Below are positions 1-7,131 of a stretch of 28,722 nucleotides of DNA, in pieces; position 1 is the stretch's first letter, and each line of letters opens with the position of its first letter. A program made the translations under genes and the position numbers. Source of the DNA: an uncultured Clostridia bacterium. Its GTDB lineage: Bacteria > Bacillota > Clostridia > Christensenellales > UBA1242. The DNA is taken from contig CALBKX010000054.1 of the NCBI GenBank assembly GCA_937895935.1, positions 1-28,722 on the forward strand. The letters are read 5' to 3'. The notes beneath the pieces are model-generated. The model was not told the DNA's origin and made no database searches. It saw nothing but the letters and a program-made list of their open reading frames with translations.

Positions 1-2
1 TG

Positions 3-50
3 ACGGACTACCGCTACGTAAAGTCATTCAAGCAAAACATTTACATCTAG
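3..50 (+). CDS. C-terminal end of an upstream gene, possibly minC (partial)
   Basis: The window opens inside a reading frame that ends at TAG 48-50 and codes for about 15 residues ending in Asn-Ile-Tyr-Ile. MinC proteins commonly end in a short strand of the type aromatic-Val-Lys...Ile-Tyr-Ile, and minC usually lies directly before minD in Firmicutes, so this could be the last strand of MinC. The evidence is thin: another frame (2-127, ending TGA) is also open from the window edge and encodes about 41 basic residues that I do not recognise. Only the sequence to the left can decide which is real. Confidence 0.25.
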   Translation, partial: TDYRYVKSFKQNIYI

Positions 51-188
51 GGAAAATAAGAACTATTTTAATGAAAAAGAGTATATTAAAAAGAAATAAT
101 GTCGCTTTAACGGAGCGTGGTTTTTGAAGGTTAAAATAACGCTTATAAACATATTCGCTAAAAAAAGATTATTTATTATAAAATTCAC

Positions 189-220
189 AAAAAAGTTCCT
201 TTGTTTAAAAGGAATTTTTT
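189..220 (+). terminator. Rho-independent terminator upstream of minD
   Basis: An A-rich arm followed by TTCCTTT pairs with AAAGGAA and then a T-run, with a short loop and one G-T wobble. It ends about 40 bases before the minD start, so it would separate minD from the upstream gene unless read-through occurs. Confidence 0.55.
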
Positions 221-261
221 ATTAAAATATCTTTCGATGAAATTATATAAAGGGTGAATTT

Positions 262-1050
262 ATGGCAAGAAAAATTGTTATAACAAGCGGAAAAGGTGGA
301 GTTGGAAAAACAACAATTTGTGCAAGGCTTGGAATGAAACTTGCAAGCCTTGGTTTTAGGGTGGTTTTGCTTGATATGGATATTGGTTTAAATAACCTTG
401 ATGTAGTTATGGGGCTAGAGCAAAAAATTGATTTTGATATTTTGGATGTAATAATGGGTAATTGCAGATTAAAACAAGCACTCGTTCAGGATATTAAATA
501 CCCAAGTTTATATGTTTTAGCATCAACTCACACAAACGAGGAAACATACATAACCAGACAGCAAATTCAAGGCGTGGTGGATAAATTAGCTGAAACATTT
601 GACTATATTCTTTTCGATTGTCCAGCGGGAGTTGATGACGGCTTTAGGCGAGCTGTTTGTTCGGCTACTGAAGCAATTGTTGTTGTAACACCTCATATTT
701 CCAGTGTAAGAGATGCCGATAAAGTGTTGTCAATACTTTCAAATTATGAATTACTCGGAAAATATTTAATTATAAACAGAGTTAGAGGTGATTTTGAAGC
801 AACTATGGAAACCTTAGGAATTGAAGAAATTGTTAGATTTTTAAAAACAAAATTGTTAGGTGTTGTTCCAGAAGATGATGGAATAACAAAAGGTGATCCA
901 GCGGGGGAAAATTATAGTCACGACTTAGATAGAGCTATGTCACTCCTAGCGGAAAATATACATAATGGTACAAAAAAAATTTATGACGTGGCAAAAAAAT
1001 ATCGTGGTTTTTGGGGACTTATTAGACGTAACATTAAAAGAAAGGTCTAA
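262..1050 (+). CDS. minD: Septum site-determining protein MinD
   Basis: MinD is a ParA/MinD-family ATPase that binds the membrane as an ATP dimer and places the MinC division inhibitor. The protein has 262 residues, the usual size. Visible motifs: the deviant Walker A box GKGGVGKT at residues 10-17 (Lys11 and Lys16), the LLDMDIG switch around Asp38/Asp40, and the DCPAG switch II motif near residue 119. The last 20 residues are basic and aromatic with several Lys and Arg, which fits the C-terminal amphipathic membrane-targeting helix of MinD. The start has an AAAGGGTG ribosome binding site. A MinE-like gene follows about 210 bases downstream, so the Min system here is probably of the MinE type rather than DivIVA/MinJ only. 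Confidence 0.95.
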   Translation: MARKIVITSGKGGVGKTTICARLGMKLASLGFRVVLLDMDIGLNNLDVVMGLEQKIDFDILDVIMGNCRLKQALVQDIKYPSLYVLASTHTNEETYITRQQIQGVVDKLAETFDYILFDCPAGVDDGFRRAVCSATEAIVVVTPHISSVRDADKVLSILSNYELLGKYLIINRVRGDFEATMETLGIEEIVRFLKTKLLGVVPEDDGITKGDPAGENYSHDLDRAMSLLAENIHNGTKKIYDVAKKYRGFWGLIRRNIKRKV

Positions 1051-1212
1051 TTTTAAAATAAAAATAAAACTTAGTTTGAAATATGATATCTTTAATTTTT
1101 CCTTTTTTTGCTCTAGGAATAAAAAATTATTAATTATTTTTTTCAAAATGCGAGGGGGGGATACATTTTTTGTAGGCACAATATATTGATATTAGATTTT
1201 AAAATACATTTT

Positions 1213-1236
1213 GTTAAAAAATAGCCATTTTTTAAC
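1213..1236. other. Perfect 10-bp hairpin before the minE-like gene
   Basis: GTTAAAAAAT and ATTTTTTAAC form a perfect 10-bp inverted repeat around the loop AGCC, about 27 bases before the next start codon. It has no following T-run on the plus strand. It may be a weak terminator/attenuator between minD and the next gene, an mRNA-processing hairpin, or a protein-binding site; the sequence does not choose between these. The rest of the 213-base gap holds no gene, but has an odd run of seven G at 1154-1160. Confidence 0.45.
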
Positions 1237-1263
1237 AGCCAAACTTAAAATTTAGGAGAATTT

Positions 1264-1491
1264 ATGAAACAATCACAAGCTGAAAGATTAAATAATGTTT
1301 TGAAACAAGATAAATCTACAAGTCCTATTAAATTATCACCAGCTTTAAAATCTGACCTTAGAGATTTATTTAGAAGTTATGGGGACCTTTTAGGAGATGT
1401 AGCATTAGAAATACAAGATTCCATTGATGGTTATAATATTATGGTTGTCGCAAAGGTTTCTCGCTTTAAAAGTTGTGGCAGTTGCGTTTAA
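1264..1491 (+). CDS. minE: Cell division topological specificity factor MinE-like
   Basis: The 75-aa product fits the MinE pattern: AERLNNVLKQDK at residues 6-17 corresponds to the conserved A-K-E-R-L-x-x-V-L-x-x-D-R stretch that contacts MinD, followed by SP...L...LKSDL...F..Y (residues 20-40, family K-x-D-I-x-x-V-I-x-x-Y) and alternating hydrophobic strands at 46-66. MinE stimulates MinD ATPase and drives Min oscillation. It follows minD, and TTTAGGAGAATTT gives a strong ribosome binding site for ATG 1264. Two oddities: the N-terminal amphipathic membrane-targeting segment usual in MinE is almost absent (only about five residues precede the MinD-contact helix), and the protein ends Ser-Cys-Gly-Ser-Cys-Val. 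The assignment rests on pattern and synteny, not on a search. Confidence 0.65.
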   Translation: MKQSQAERLNNVLKQDKSTSPIKLSPALKSDLRDLFRSYGDLLGDVALEIQDSIDGYNIMVVAKVSRFKSCGSCV

Positions 1492-1554
1492 ATTTTTAAT
1501 ATTAATTTACAAAATTGAAACATTGTGTTAAAATTCCATATAAAAGAGGGAAAT

Positions 1555-3705
1555 ATGGAAATTTTAAGAGATTATAAGCAAATTAGTGATAGAGTAAAAA
1601 ATATTTTTGGCATTGATGTTTCCAATGTACCTATTCTTGATGCAATGTCATATGGTGATATAAAAAATTTATTAAATAGTAGCACTGTTAATAAAGATTT
1701 AAATGAATTAAGTTCACTTGCTGAGCTAATTTTTCAACTTAATGAGTATGTTCCTGCTTTGTGCAATTTTACAAAAATGCTTTTGTATGTAAAAAATTAT
1801 ACAGGGATAGTTACATTTTTAGAAAAATTATTTGTTGCACATGTAGGTTCTTGTGTTTACAATAGTAAAAATAAAGAGTATAGCCATAGAGAACGTTTTT
1901 TTGATAGATTTATAGAAGTAGTTAAAAGCACAGATATTGAACTTAATGATTATCTTCCATTCTTATTTGAAATTGTTGAGGATAATGATAAAACCTCATT
2001 ATCTGATTATCTGGAACCATGTTTGGAATATATGCAAAATTTATATAGAGAAAACTATATGGATATAAAAAATTTTGTAGATAATAATCCAAAATATAAA
2101 AATACATATTACACACTAGGTTTGGAATTTAATACACAAAGAGCACTTTATGAAATCTTCAATTCTGATGAAGGTACTGATGATGCTATTTTTGCGAAAA
2201 TATTAAAACATTATTATCAAGATACAATGTCATTTTTTGATAAAAATTTGGAAAATGCGGGCGATAAAAAGTTTCATTATGTAAAAATATTGGCAAGTAT
2301 AGAAAATCCAGAAGTTACAGCAAGACTTGAAGATTTGTATGAGGAAGAATCTAATGAAGACATAAAATCTTTTATAAAGTCAAAACTTGGAATTGCTGAT
2401 GTAACAAACTTAGGATGTTCTCCAAAACATTTCATTGTTACAGCTTTAAAAAGAGTAGAAAAACCTCAAGAAAGGACTTTGGGCGTTCCTTTTGAAAAAA
2501 TGCCACTTAAATTTATTGATGATATAGAAGCGGATAATGTTAGTAAAACTTATTTAATTGATATTTTTAAAAATGAAAAAGATTTGTTGAATCTTTATGG
2601 ATTAAAAGAAATAGAAGAATTATTTAATAAAGAAGATTTAAATAATTTTGCATTTAACATTTTTAATGCGATAAAAAAATTAGACGATATAAAAAGTGCA
2701 AAGTGGGCTATAAGGCTGGTAAGTTTGCTCGCTGACAATTCCTTACAAGAGCAAATTTTTGATTTTATTTCATATTTATATAACAATAATAGAAGTAAAG
2801 AAGCTAAGTATTTTATAGAATGTTTGATTTATTCAAAAAATAGCAATGTTTTAAACTTAATTAAAAAATTAACTGACGAAGCTACCCCAAAATTTTTAGA
2901 AGAAAAAAGTTGTTTTATTTCCATTTATACAGAACTGAATAAAGTTAAAAGTTCTGATGTACAAGATATGTTGGTAGAAGACCAAATTACAGATGAATCT
3001 CTTGAAGCGCAAAAAATTAGACTTTATAATAATTTTATTGCAAATAAGTCATACACAAAAGATCAATTTAAAGAAACATTTATAAACAAAAAAATCTTTA
3101 ACACATTAGCTCAACATCTTGTTTTTGGTGAATATAAGCAAAATAGATTACTTAATTTGTTTGTTTTGGACGGCGATGAAATAAAATACATAACACCAGT
3201 AAGTGGTGAACAAGATGCAGACATAAATATAAAAATTGCACATTCATTGGATCTTGATGATAGGTTTGAAAGTGCTAAAAATTATTTTAACAATCCTACT
3301 TTTGTCCAATTTGAAAATTCTACTTTTGCAATAAAAGATAGCGAAAAAACTTTAACCAAAATGGGTAATATGCAAGGAATTTTAATTAATGCTTTAAAGT
3401 TTACAAGCAATATGATTAGTTTTGGTTTTGTTAAAAATGTTGTAAATGAAAGCGATGACGCAACGGAACTTATTCATATATCAAATGAGTTGAATTTATT
3501 GGCAGAAGTTTCATTTGAAGCACCTGTATCTTCATATACAACTACGGCAAGCATAGGTTTTATTCGCTTTTATAAATTAAATCAATGTTTAAAAAATGGT
3601 GGAGCATACATTATAAACAAAGCAAATTCTTTAGCTTTGGGAGCAGTTGAACCAAGATATTATAATTTTGTTGCTAGCAGTGTTTCAAAATCATTAAAAA
3701 TTTAA
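1555..3705 (+). CDS. Large alpha-helical cytosolic protein of unknown function
   Basis: I do not recognise this 716-aa protein. It has no signal peptide and no membrane segment. It looks almost entirely helical, with regularly spaced Leu/Ile and many acidic and Lys residues. One stretch near residues 255-285 (paired helices rich in Glu/Asp ending in Ile-Lys-Ser-Lys-Leu-Gly) resembles a HEAT-like repeat, so an armadillo/HEAT-type scaffold is possible. The last 200 residues look more mixed, with beta-like stretches. ATG 1555 was chosen over the in-frame GTG at 1525 because AGAGGG lies just before it. It lies 63 bases after the minE-like gene on the same strand with no strong terminator between, so it may belong to the Min transcript. 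It ends at a strong terminator shared with the convergent lipoprotein gene. Confidence 0.85.
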   Translation: MEILRDYKQISDRVKNIFGIDVSNVPILDAMSYGDIKNLLNSSTVNKDLNELSSLAELIFQLNEYVPALCNFTKMLLYVKNYTGIVTFLEKLFVAHVGSCVYNSKNKEYSHRERFFDRFIEVVKSTDIELNDYLPFLFEIVEDNDKTSLSDYLEPCLEYMQNLYRENYMDIKNFVDNNPKYKNTYYTLGLEFNTQRALYEIFNSDEGTDDAIFAKILKHYYQDTMSFFDKNLENAGDKKFHYVKILASIENPEVTARLEDLYEEESNEDIKSFIKSKLGIADVTNLGCSPKHFIVTALKRVEKPQERTLGVPFEKMPLKFIDDIEADNVSKTYLIDIFKNEKDLLNLYGLKEIEELFNKEDLNNFAFNIFNAIKKLDDIKSAKWAIRLVSLLADNSLQEQIFDFISYLYNNNRSKEAKYFIECLIYSKNSNVLNLIKKLTDEATPKFLEEKSCFISIYTELNKVKSSDVQDMLVEDQITDESLEAQKIRLYNNFIANKSYTKDQFKETFINKKIFNTLAQHLVFGEYKQNRLLNLFVLDGDEIKYITPVSGEQDADINIKIAHSLDLDDRFESAKNYFNNPTFVQFENSTFAIKDSEKTLTKMGNMQGILINALKFTSNMISFGFVKNVVNESDDATELIHISNELNLLAEVSFEAPVSSYTTTASIGFIRFYKLNQCLKNGGAYIINKANSLALGAVEPRYYNFVASSVSKSLKI

Positions 3706-3789
3706 ATTAATTTCATAATTTTGACCATTTATTCCTTTTATGTAAAACTCTTTTAATTTCTATTTGAAATATTAATCTAGAAACGATAT

Positions 3790-3857
3790 ATGGTGTATGA
3801 CACCATCAAAAAAATCAACAAGCCACGTAGAACATAAAGTAGTTTAGTCGTGGCTTG
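3790..3857. other. Two hairpins upstream of the shared terminator
   Basis: ATGGTGT/ACACCAT (3790-3796 and 3800-3806, loop ATG) and CAAGCCACG/CGTGGCTTG (3819-3827 and 3849-3857, 21-base loop) are perfect inverted repeats in a gap with no gene. Read on the minus strand, the second hairpin is followed by TTGATTTTTTTG, so it can act as a back-up terminator for the lipoprotein gene. Read on the plus strand, the two hairpins plus the terminator at 3866-3907 resemble a small structured RNA or the processed 3' end of the upstream mRNA. Confidence 0.4.
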
Positions 3858-3865
3858 AAATTAAT

Positions 3866-3907
3866 AAAAAAACAAAATTGGAAACGAAACACCAATTTTG
3901 TTTTTTT
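3866..3907. terminator. Bidirectional Rho-independent terminator
   Basis: A perfect 16-bp inverted repeat, A7-CAAAATTGG and CCAATTTTG-T7, with a 10-base loop. It has a T-run on both strands and lies between two convergent genes, so it can end transcription from both sides. Confidence 0.88.
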
Positions 3908-3946
3908 AATAATTTTTTAATGTTAATTTATTAGTTTTACTAAGTT

Positions 3947-4660
3947 TTATTCTGTAACCATAGTTAAAACAGGAGTATAAGTAATATAAATAGATGTTTC
4001 AATCACTTCATTATTTTCGTTTGTTTCTTTTTCTGCTGTTGGGTCTGTAATAGTTGTGCGTGTTTTAATACGTATTTTTACTGATTCAAAGTTGTTTTTT
4101 GTTTTGTAAACATTTATCATTAATGAGTTTTTTAAGCTTTTATTGTTAACATTATCAGTAATTGCAGTAGTACAATAACCAACACGTTCTTCATTATCCA
4201 TTATTCCATAATTATTACCAGAATTGTCTTGCAAAGAATAATCTGTTCCATTTATAGTTATTTTTAAATCGTCTTTTGATGAAATTGAAACGGTGTAGCC
4301 ATTGTATTTTGTTAAACGGTCAGAAACTTTTTGCTCCATAATTTGAATTAAATTACTAAAACTATTTGCATTTGACAAATCAATTGGTTCGTCATCAATT
4401 GTTGCTGATGATAAAAGTAAATTGTTTTCATTGTATTGTTTTTCCAAAAGGGCTTTTGTTGCAGTCCCGTTTTCTAAAACGTTGCCATTTTGGTCGGTTT
4501 TAACTGAATAAGCACCATAATTGTCATAAAAATTCCCCGCATAATTAAATGTTTTATCCCAAGCATAAACTATAGGTGTTTCATTACATCCTGCAAAAAC
4601 AAATGCAACCATTAAACATATTGATAAAATAATACCTAAATATTTTTTCTTTAATTTCAT
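3947..4660 (-). CDS. Putative lipoprotein of unknown function
   Basis: The 237-aa product starts with a basic n-region (MKLKKK), a hydrophobic segment and the lipobox VFAGC with Cys25, so it should be processed by Lgt and signal peptidase II and anchored to the outer face of the membrane. The mature part is polar and rich in Asn, Thr and Asp, with long beta-like stretches and no motif I recognise. The start is supported by AAGGAG seven bases upstream on the minus strand. A possible -10 box TATAAT lies on the minus strand at 4732-4737 but I could not find a good -35. The gene stands alone, convergent with the 716-aa gene and divergent from rplU. Confidence 0.85.
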   Translation of the reverse strand: MKLKKKYLGIILSICLMVAFVFAGCNETPIVYAWDKTFNYAGNFYDNYGAYSVKTDQNGNVLENGTATKALLEKQYNENNLLLSSATIDDEPIDLSNANSFSNLIQIMEQKVSDRLTKYNGYTVSISSKDDLKITINGTDYSLQDNSGNNYGIMDNEERVGYCTTAITDNVNNKSLKNSLMINVYKTKNNFESVKIRIKTRTTITDPTAEKETNENNEVIETSIYITYTPVLTMVTE

Positions 4661-4925
4661 AAATTCTCCTTTACTTCAATTTTTGGTTTTGGTCCTATAA
4701 CAAAAACTCATTTTTACTTTAATTTAAATATATTATATCATTTATTTATAAAATTAAAAACTAAAATTAAGCTTTTTTTTTAATAAATTCCAATTTAAAG
4801 GAGTTTAATAAAATACAAAAAGAAATTTTGTAAATATTTTATCTAAGTTTTTAAATTAAAAACAATATAAAAATTTAAAAAATGCCAAATAAATGGCGGA
4901 GCGAAAAATTATATGCGACAAATTG
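4661..4925. other. AT-rich non-coding gap between divergent genes
   Basis: This stretch before the rplU promoter has no convincing gene. It is almost entirely A and T, with a possible minus-strand -10 box (4732-4737) for the lipoprotein gene and an orphan AAAGGAG at about 4797 that is not followed by a start codon. Confidence 0.5.
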
Positions 4926-4954
4926 TTGACTTTTTGTTTATGCTGTGATATATT
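4926..4954 (+). promoter_or_regulatory. Sigma-A promoter for rplU-prp-rpmA
   Basis: TTGACT at 4926-4931, a 17-base spacer and TATATT at 4949-4954, with TG at 4946-4947 giving an extended -10. The expected transcript start is near 4961. Confidence 0.8.
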
Positions 4955-4960
4955 TATTCT

Positions 4961-5040
4961 CGTATGCCACATATAAAAGGTTTTAAAAGTTGTGTTTAAT
5001 CACCACCTTTTGTAGTGAGATTTAAATTAGGAGGGAAAAG
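4961..5040 (+). promoter_or_regulatory. Putative L21 leader (autoregulatory 5' UTR)
   Basis: The roughly 80-base leader carries a hairpin in which AAAAGGT (about 4976-4982) pairs with ACCTTTT (about 5004-5010), enclosing an inner GTTGTG/CACCAC stem with one mismatch, followed by GGAGGG before the ATG. Many Firmicutes have a structured L21 leader RNA at exactly this place. I infer the identity from position and the presence of a hairpin and have not matched the published consensus base by base. Confidence 0.4.
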
Positions 5041-5346
5041 ATGTTTGCTATAATTCAAACAGGTGGTAAACAATATAAAGTTTCCGTTGGTGACACTGTA
5101 AAAGTAGAAAAATTAGAACTTGAAGTTGGTTCAAAAGTAAATTTTGAAGTATTACTTACTTCAGACAATGGTAAAATTGTTGCTGGCAACCCAGTTTTAA
5201 AAAATGTTACTTGCGTTGCAGAAGTAGTTGCTCAAGGTAAAGGTGACAAAATTGTTGTTTATAAATACAAACCAAAGAAAAATTATCGTCGTAAACAAGG
5301 TCATAGACAACCATTTACACAAGTAAAAATTGTTGAAATTAAGTAG
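5041..5346 (+). CDS. rplU: 50S ribosomal protein L21 (bL21)
   Basis: The 101-aa protein starts MFAIIQTGGKQYKVSVGD, the L21 signature, and ends with the basic region KYKPKKNYRRKQGHRQP, which contacts 23S rRNA. Length is typical. The start follows AGGAGGG. It is the first gene of the rplU-prp-rpmA unit, with its own promoter and leader, and prp follows after 8 bases. Confidence 0.97.
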   Translation: MFAIIQTGGKQYKVSVGDTVKVEKLELEVGSKVNFEVLLTSDNGKIVAGNPVLKNVTCVAEVVAQGKGDKIVVYKYKPKKNYRRKQGHRQPFTQVKIVEIK

Positions 5347-5354
5347 TTAAAACT

Positions 5355-5705
5355 ATGACAAACGTACAAATTTATAAACAAAATGACAACATTATAGGCT
5401 TTAATGTTTCAGGACACTCAGGGTACTCTGAAGCAGGAAGCGATATTGTTTGTTCAGCAATTTCTAGTTTGGCACAAAGCGTATGTGTTGGGCTTGAAAA
5501 TGTTTTAAAGCTAAAACCTATTATAAAAATAGATGAAAAAAATGCCTATCTTAGTTGTTTTTTAAATAAAACATTAAAAGAAAAACAATTTAGTGATGCA
5601 CAAATACTTTTAAAAACTTTTGAAAAAAGTGTTCAATTATTATTAATAGGTGATAAAAAATTAAAAAAATATGTTAAGTTGGAGGTCAAAAATGAAATTC
5701 ATTAA
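5355..5705 (+). CDS. prp: Ribosomal-processing cysteine protease Prp (YsxB family)
   Basis: Prp removes the N-terminal extension of L27, a step shown to be essential in Staphylococcus. The 116-aa protein has the family core GHSGYSEAGSDIVCSAIS, with the catalytic pair His21 and Cys33 and the intervening Asp30. It lies between rplU and rpmA, its standard position. Its last 14 bases overlap the start of rpmA, and the rpmA ribosome binding site GGAGG lies inside the prp coding sequence, so translation of enzyme and substrate is probably coupled. Confidence 0.93.
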   Translation: MTNVQIYKQNDNIIGFNVSGHSGYSEAGSDIVCSAISSLAQSVCVGLENVLKLKPIIKIDEKNAYLSCFLNKTLKEKQFSDAQILLKTFEKSVQLLLIGDKKLKKYVKLEVKNEIH

Positions 5706-5967
5706 TATTCAACTTTTTGCTCACAAAAAAGGTGGCGGTAGTACTAAAAACGGACGTGATAGTAATTCAAAACGTTTAGGTGTTAAAGCTACTGATGGTC
5801 AACCAGTTCTTGCAGGTTCAATTATCGTTAGACAACGTGGCACAAAAGTTTATGCTGGAGAAAATTGTGGTCTTGGAAAAGATTATACAATCTTTGCTAA
5901 AGTTGATGGCAGAGTTAAATTCTCAAATAGTGGTAGCAAAAAAATTGTTAGCATTATTGCTGAATAA
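5692..5967 (+). CDS. rpmA: 50S ribosomal protein L27 (bL27), Prp-cleaved type
   Basis: The 91-aa protein has the L27 core KKGGGSTKNGRDSNSKRLG and GSIIVRQRGTKVYAG. Its N-terminus MKFINIQLF before Ala10 matches the extension found in Firmicutes, which Prp cuts between Phe9 and Ala10 so that the mature N-terminus can reach the peptidyl transferase centre. ATG 5692 was preferred over the in-frame ATG 5671 because GGAGG lies seven bases upstream and because the extension then has exactly nine residues. A terminator follows. The usual downstream partner obg is not present; an unknown gene with its own promoter lies there instead. Confidence 0.97.
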   Translation: MKFINIQLFAHKKGGGSTKNGRDSNSKRLGVKATDGQPVLAGSIIVRQRGTKVYAGENCGLGKDYTIFAKVDGRVKFSNSGSKKIVSIIAE

Positions 5968-5974
5968 TAAATTT

Positions 5975-6008
5975 AAAAAGGTGTTTGTTTTTTACAAACA
6001 TCTTTTTT
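5975..6008 (+). terminator. Terminator of the rplU operon
   Basis: AAAAAGGTGTTTGT pairs with ACAAACATCTTTTT (one G-T wobble) around a short T-rich loop and ends in a T-run. Confidence 0.82.
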
Positions 6009-6019
6009 ATATTTTGCAC

Positions 6020-6048
6020 TTGCAAATATTTAATGGCTATTATATAAT
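6020..6048 (+). promoter_or_regulatory. Promoter that predicts a leaderless mRNA
   Basis: TTGCAA at 6020-6025, a 17-base spacer and a perfect TATAAT at 6043-6048. The normal start site, seven bases after the -10 box, is 6055, the A of the next gene's ATG. There is no Shine-Dalgarno sequence between the -10 box and the ATG. Confidence 0.7.
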
Positions 6049-6054
6049 AAAAGT

Positions 6055-7131
6055 ATGGAAAACAAAGAATACATTGTTTTAATGCATAATCTTGATGCAG
6101 GCGCAAATGCTCTTTTGGGCGAATTTGGGTCTAATGATTCTTATGACATTTCTGAAAACATCAAAGCTGAATTGATTAAGGCTAATAAAATTATTGATAG
6201 TTACAAAATTGATGAAATCAAATCAACCGCGGTTGTTGGTGCCTATTCGTTTAACTTTATAACATATATCCAACTTGGTGAAGGTAATAAAAAAAGAATT
6301 TCTTTATTTTTAAAAGAAAAATGCAAACTTGGTCAAGAAGATAAAGAATTAACAACATTTTTAAAGTCGGTAATTGTGGACTCTGTCGCTAATGTGATAG
6401 AAATAGTTAAAAAAGAATTTAATATGTATATACGTGATGAAAGCACGGGTATTGATATGACAAATTCTTCACTCCAAGCAATAATCGCACGTAAAAATAT
6501 AGTTGTAAACAGGGCTAAATTTTTAAAAACAGAGTTGAACGATGCAAATAAAGCATATGTTTTGAAAATGTTATCCTTAATAAAAACATCTGGACCATAT
6601 GGAAATCAACTATTACTAGAATTCAGAAACATAGTTAAAAATCAAAAACTTTTAAAATCTCAAGATAATTATTGGGCAAACTTAAAAAAAATTATTGATA
6701 AACTTGTAATTGACAACGCTCTTTTGTTCAATGATAAAACATTGCAAAGAATGAAAAACTTGCAAGAAATTTTTATGCAAACAGTTGCAAATGTAAAAGA
6801 ACCTGCAAACGATAAATCTGGCAAACCTCAAAAAAAAGTTGGCGGAGGAGCCAAAAAGAAAGGCGGTGGAAAAAAGAAAGGAGGAGGTAAACCTAAATCT
6901 TCCCCTGCTAAAGACAATGGTTCTAAGCCAAATTTTAATGTGTTAAATACAACTATTAATAGTAAACCGCTTCAAAACAATAATAAAACTTCTAACACAA
7001 CAAAGCAACACCAGCAACCTTCAAATCCAAAATTTGAGTTTACTGGCGTTACGTCAACAATTTTTAAACACAAATTTATGTCAAAAACTCCACAATCTAA
7101 AAAAACGTTAGATGATGGCAGGTCAATTTAA
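6055..7131 (+). CDS. Unknown protein with Lys/Gly-rich linker and Asn/Gln-rich tail
   Basis: I do not recognise this 358-aa protein. Residues 1-247 look like a folded, mostly helical domain. Residues 254-282 are a strongly basic Lys/Gly linker containing two perfect KKKGGG repeats. Residues 285-325 are rich in Asn, Gln, Thr and Pro and probably disordered, and the last 30 residues are again basic. No signal peptide or membrane segment is seen. The basic, low-complexity tail suggests binding to nucleic acid, ribosome or another polyanion, but this is inference. The start has no ribosome binding site and coincides with the expected transcript start, so translation is probably leaderless. The 3' end overlaps dinB (opposite strand) by 9 bases. 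The gene follows the L27 terminator and is probably transcribed alone. Confidence 0.85.
   Translation: MENKEYIVLMHNLDAGANALLGEFGSNDSYDISENIKAELIKANKIIDSYKIDEIKSTAVVGAYSFNFITYIQLGEGNKKRISLFLKEKCKLGQEDKELTTFLKSVIVDSVANVIEIVKKEFNMYIRDESTGIDMTNSSLQAIIARKNIVVNRAKFLKTELNDANKAYVLKMLSLIKTSGPYGNQLLLEFRNIVKNQKLLKSQDNYWANLKKIIDKLVIDNALLFNDKTLQRMKNLQEIFMQTVANVKEPANDKSGKPQKKVGGGAKKKGGGKKKGGGKPKSSPAKDNGSKPNFNVLNTTINSKPLQNNNKTSNTTKQHQQPSNPKFEFTGVTSTIFKHKFMSKTPQSKKTLDDGRSI
6853..6888 (+). repeat. Two tandem 18-bp units encoding KKKGGG
   Basis: Positions 6853-6870 and 6871-6888 differ only at the third bases of Gly codons. The unit is a short in-frame tandem repeat that can expand or contract without a frameshift. 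Confidence 0.8.

Noticed and set aside
2..127. A 41-residue basic open frame at the window edge
   Set aside because: It may be the end of an upstream gene, but I recognise no family and another frame fits minC slightly better, so it is not listed as a gene.
1152..1160. A GAGGGGGGG run resembling a ribosome binding site
   Set aside because: No suitable start codon follows with a credible reading frame. A G-run is unusual in such AT-rich DNA but nothing else supports a feature.
946..1189. Two small open frames, one on each strand, between minD and the minE-like gene
   Set aside because: Both run over the end of minD, have low-complexity Lys/Phe composition and lack ribosome binding sites.
1525..1554. 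An upstream GTG start for the 716-aa protein
   Set aside because: No ribosome binding site precedes it, while AGAGGG directly precedes ATG 1555.
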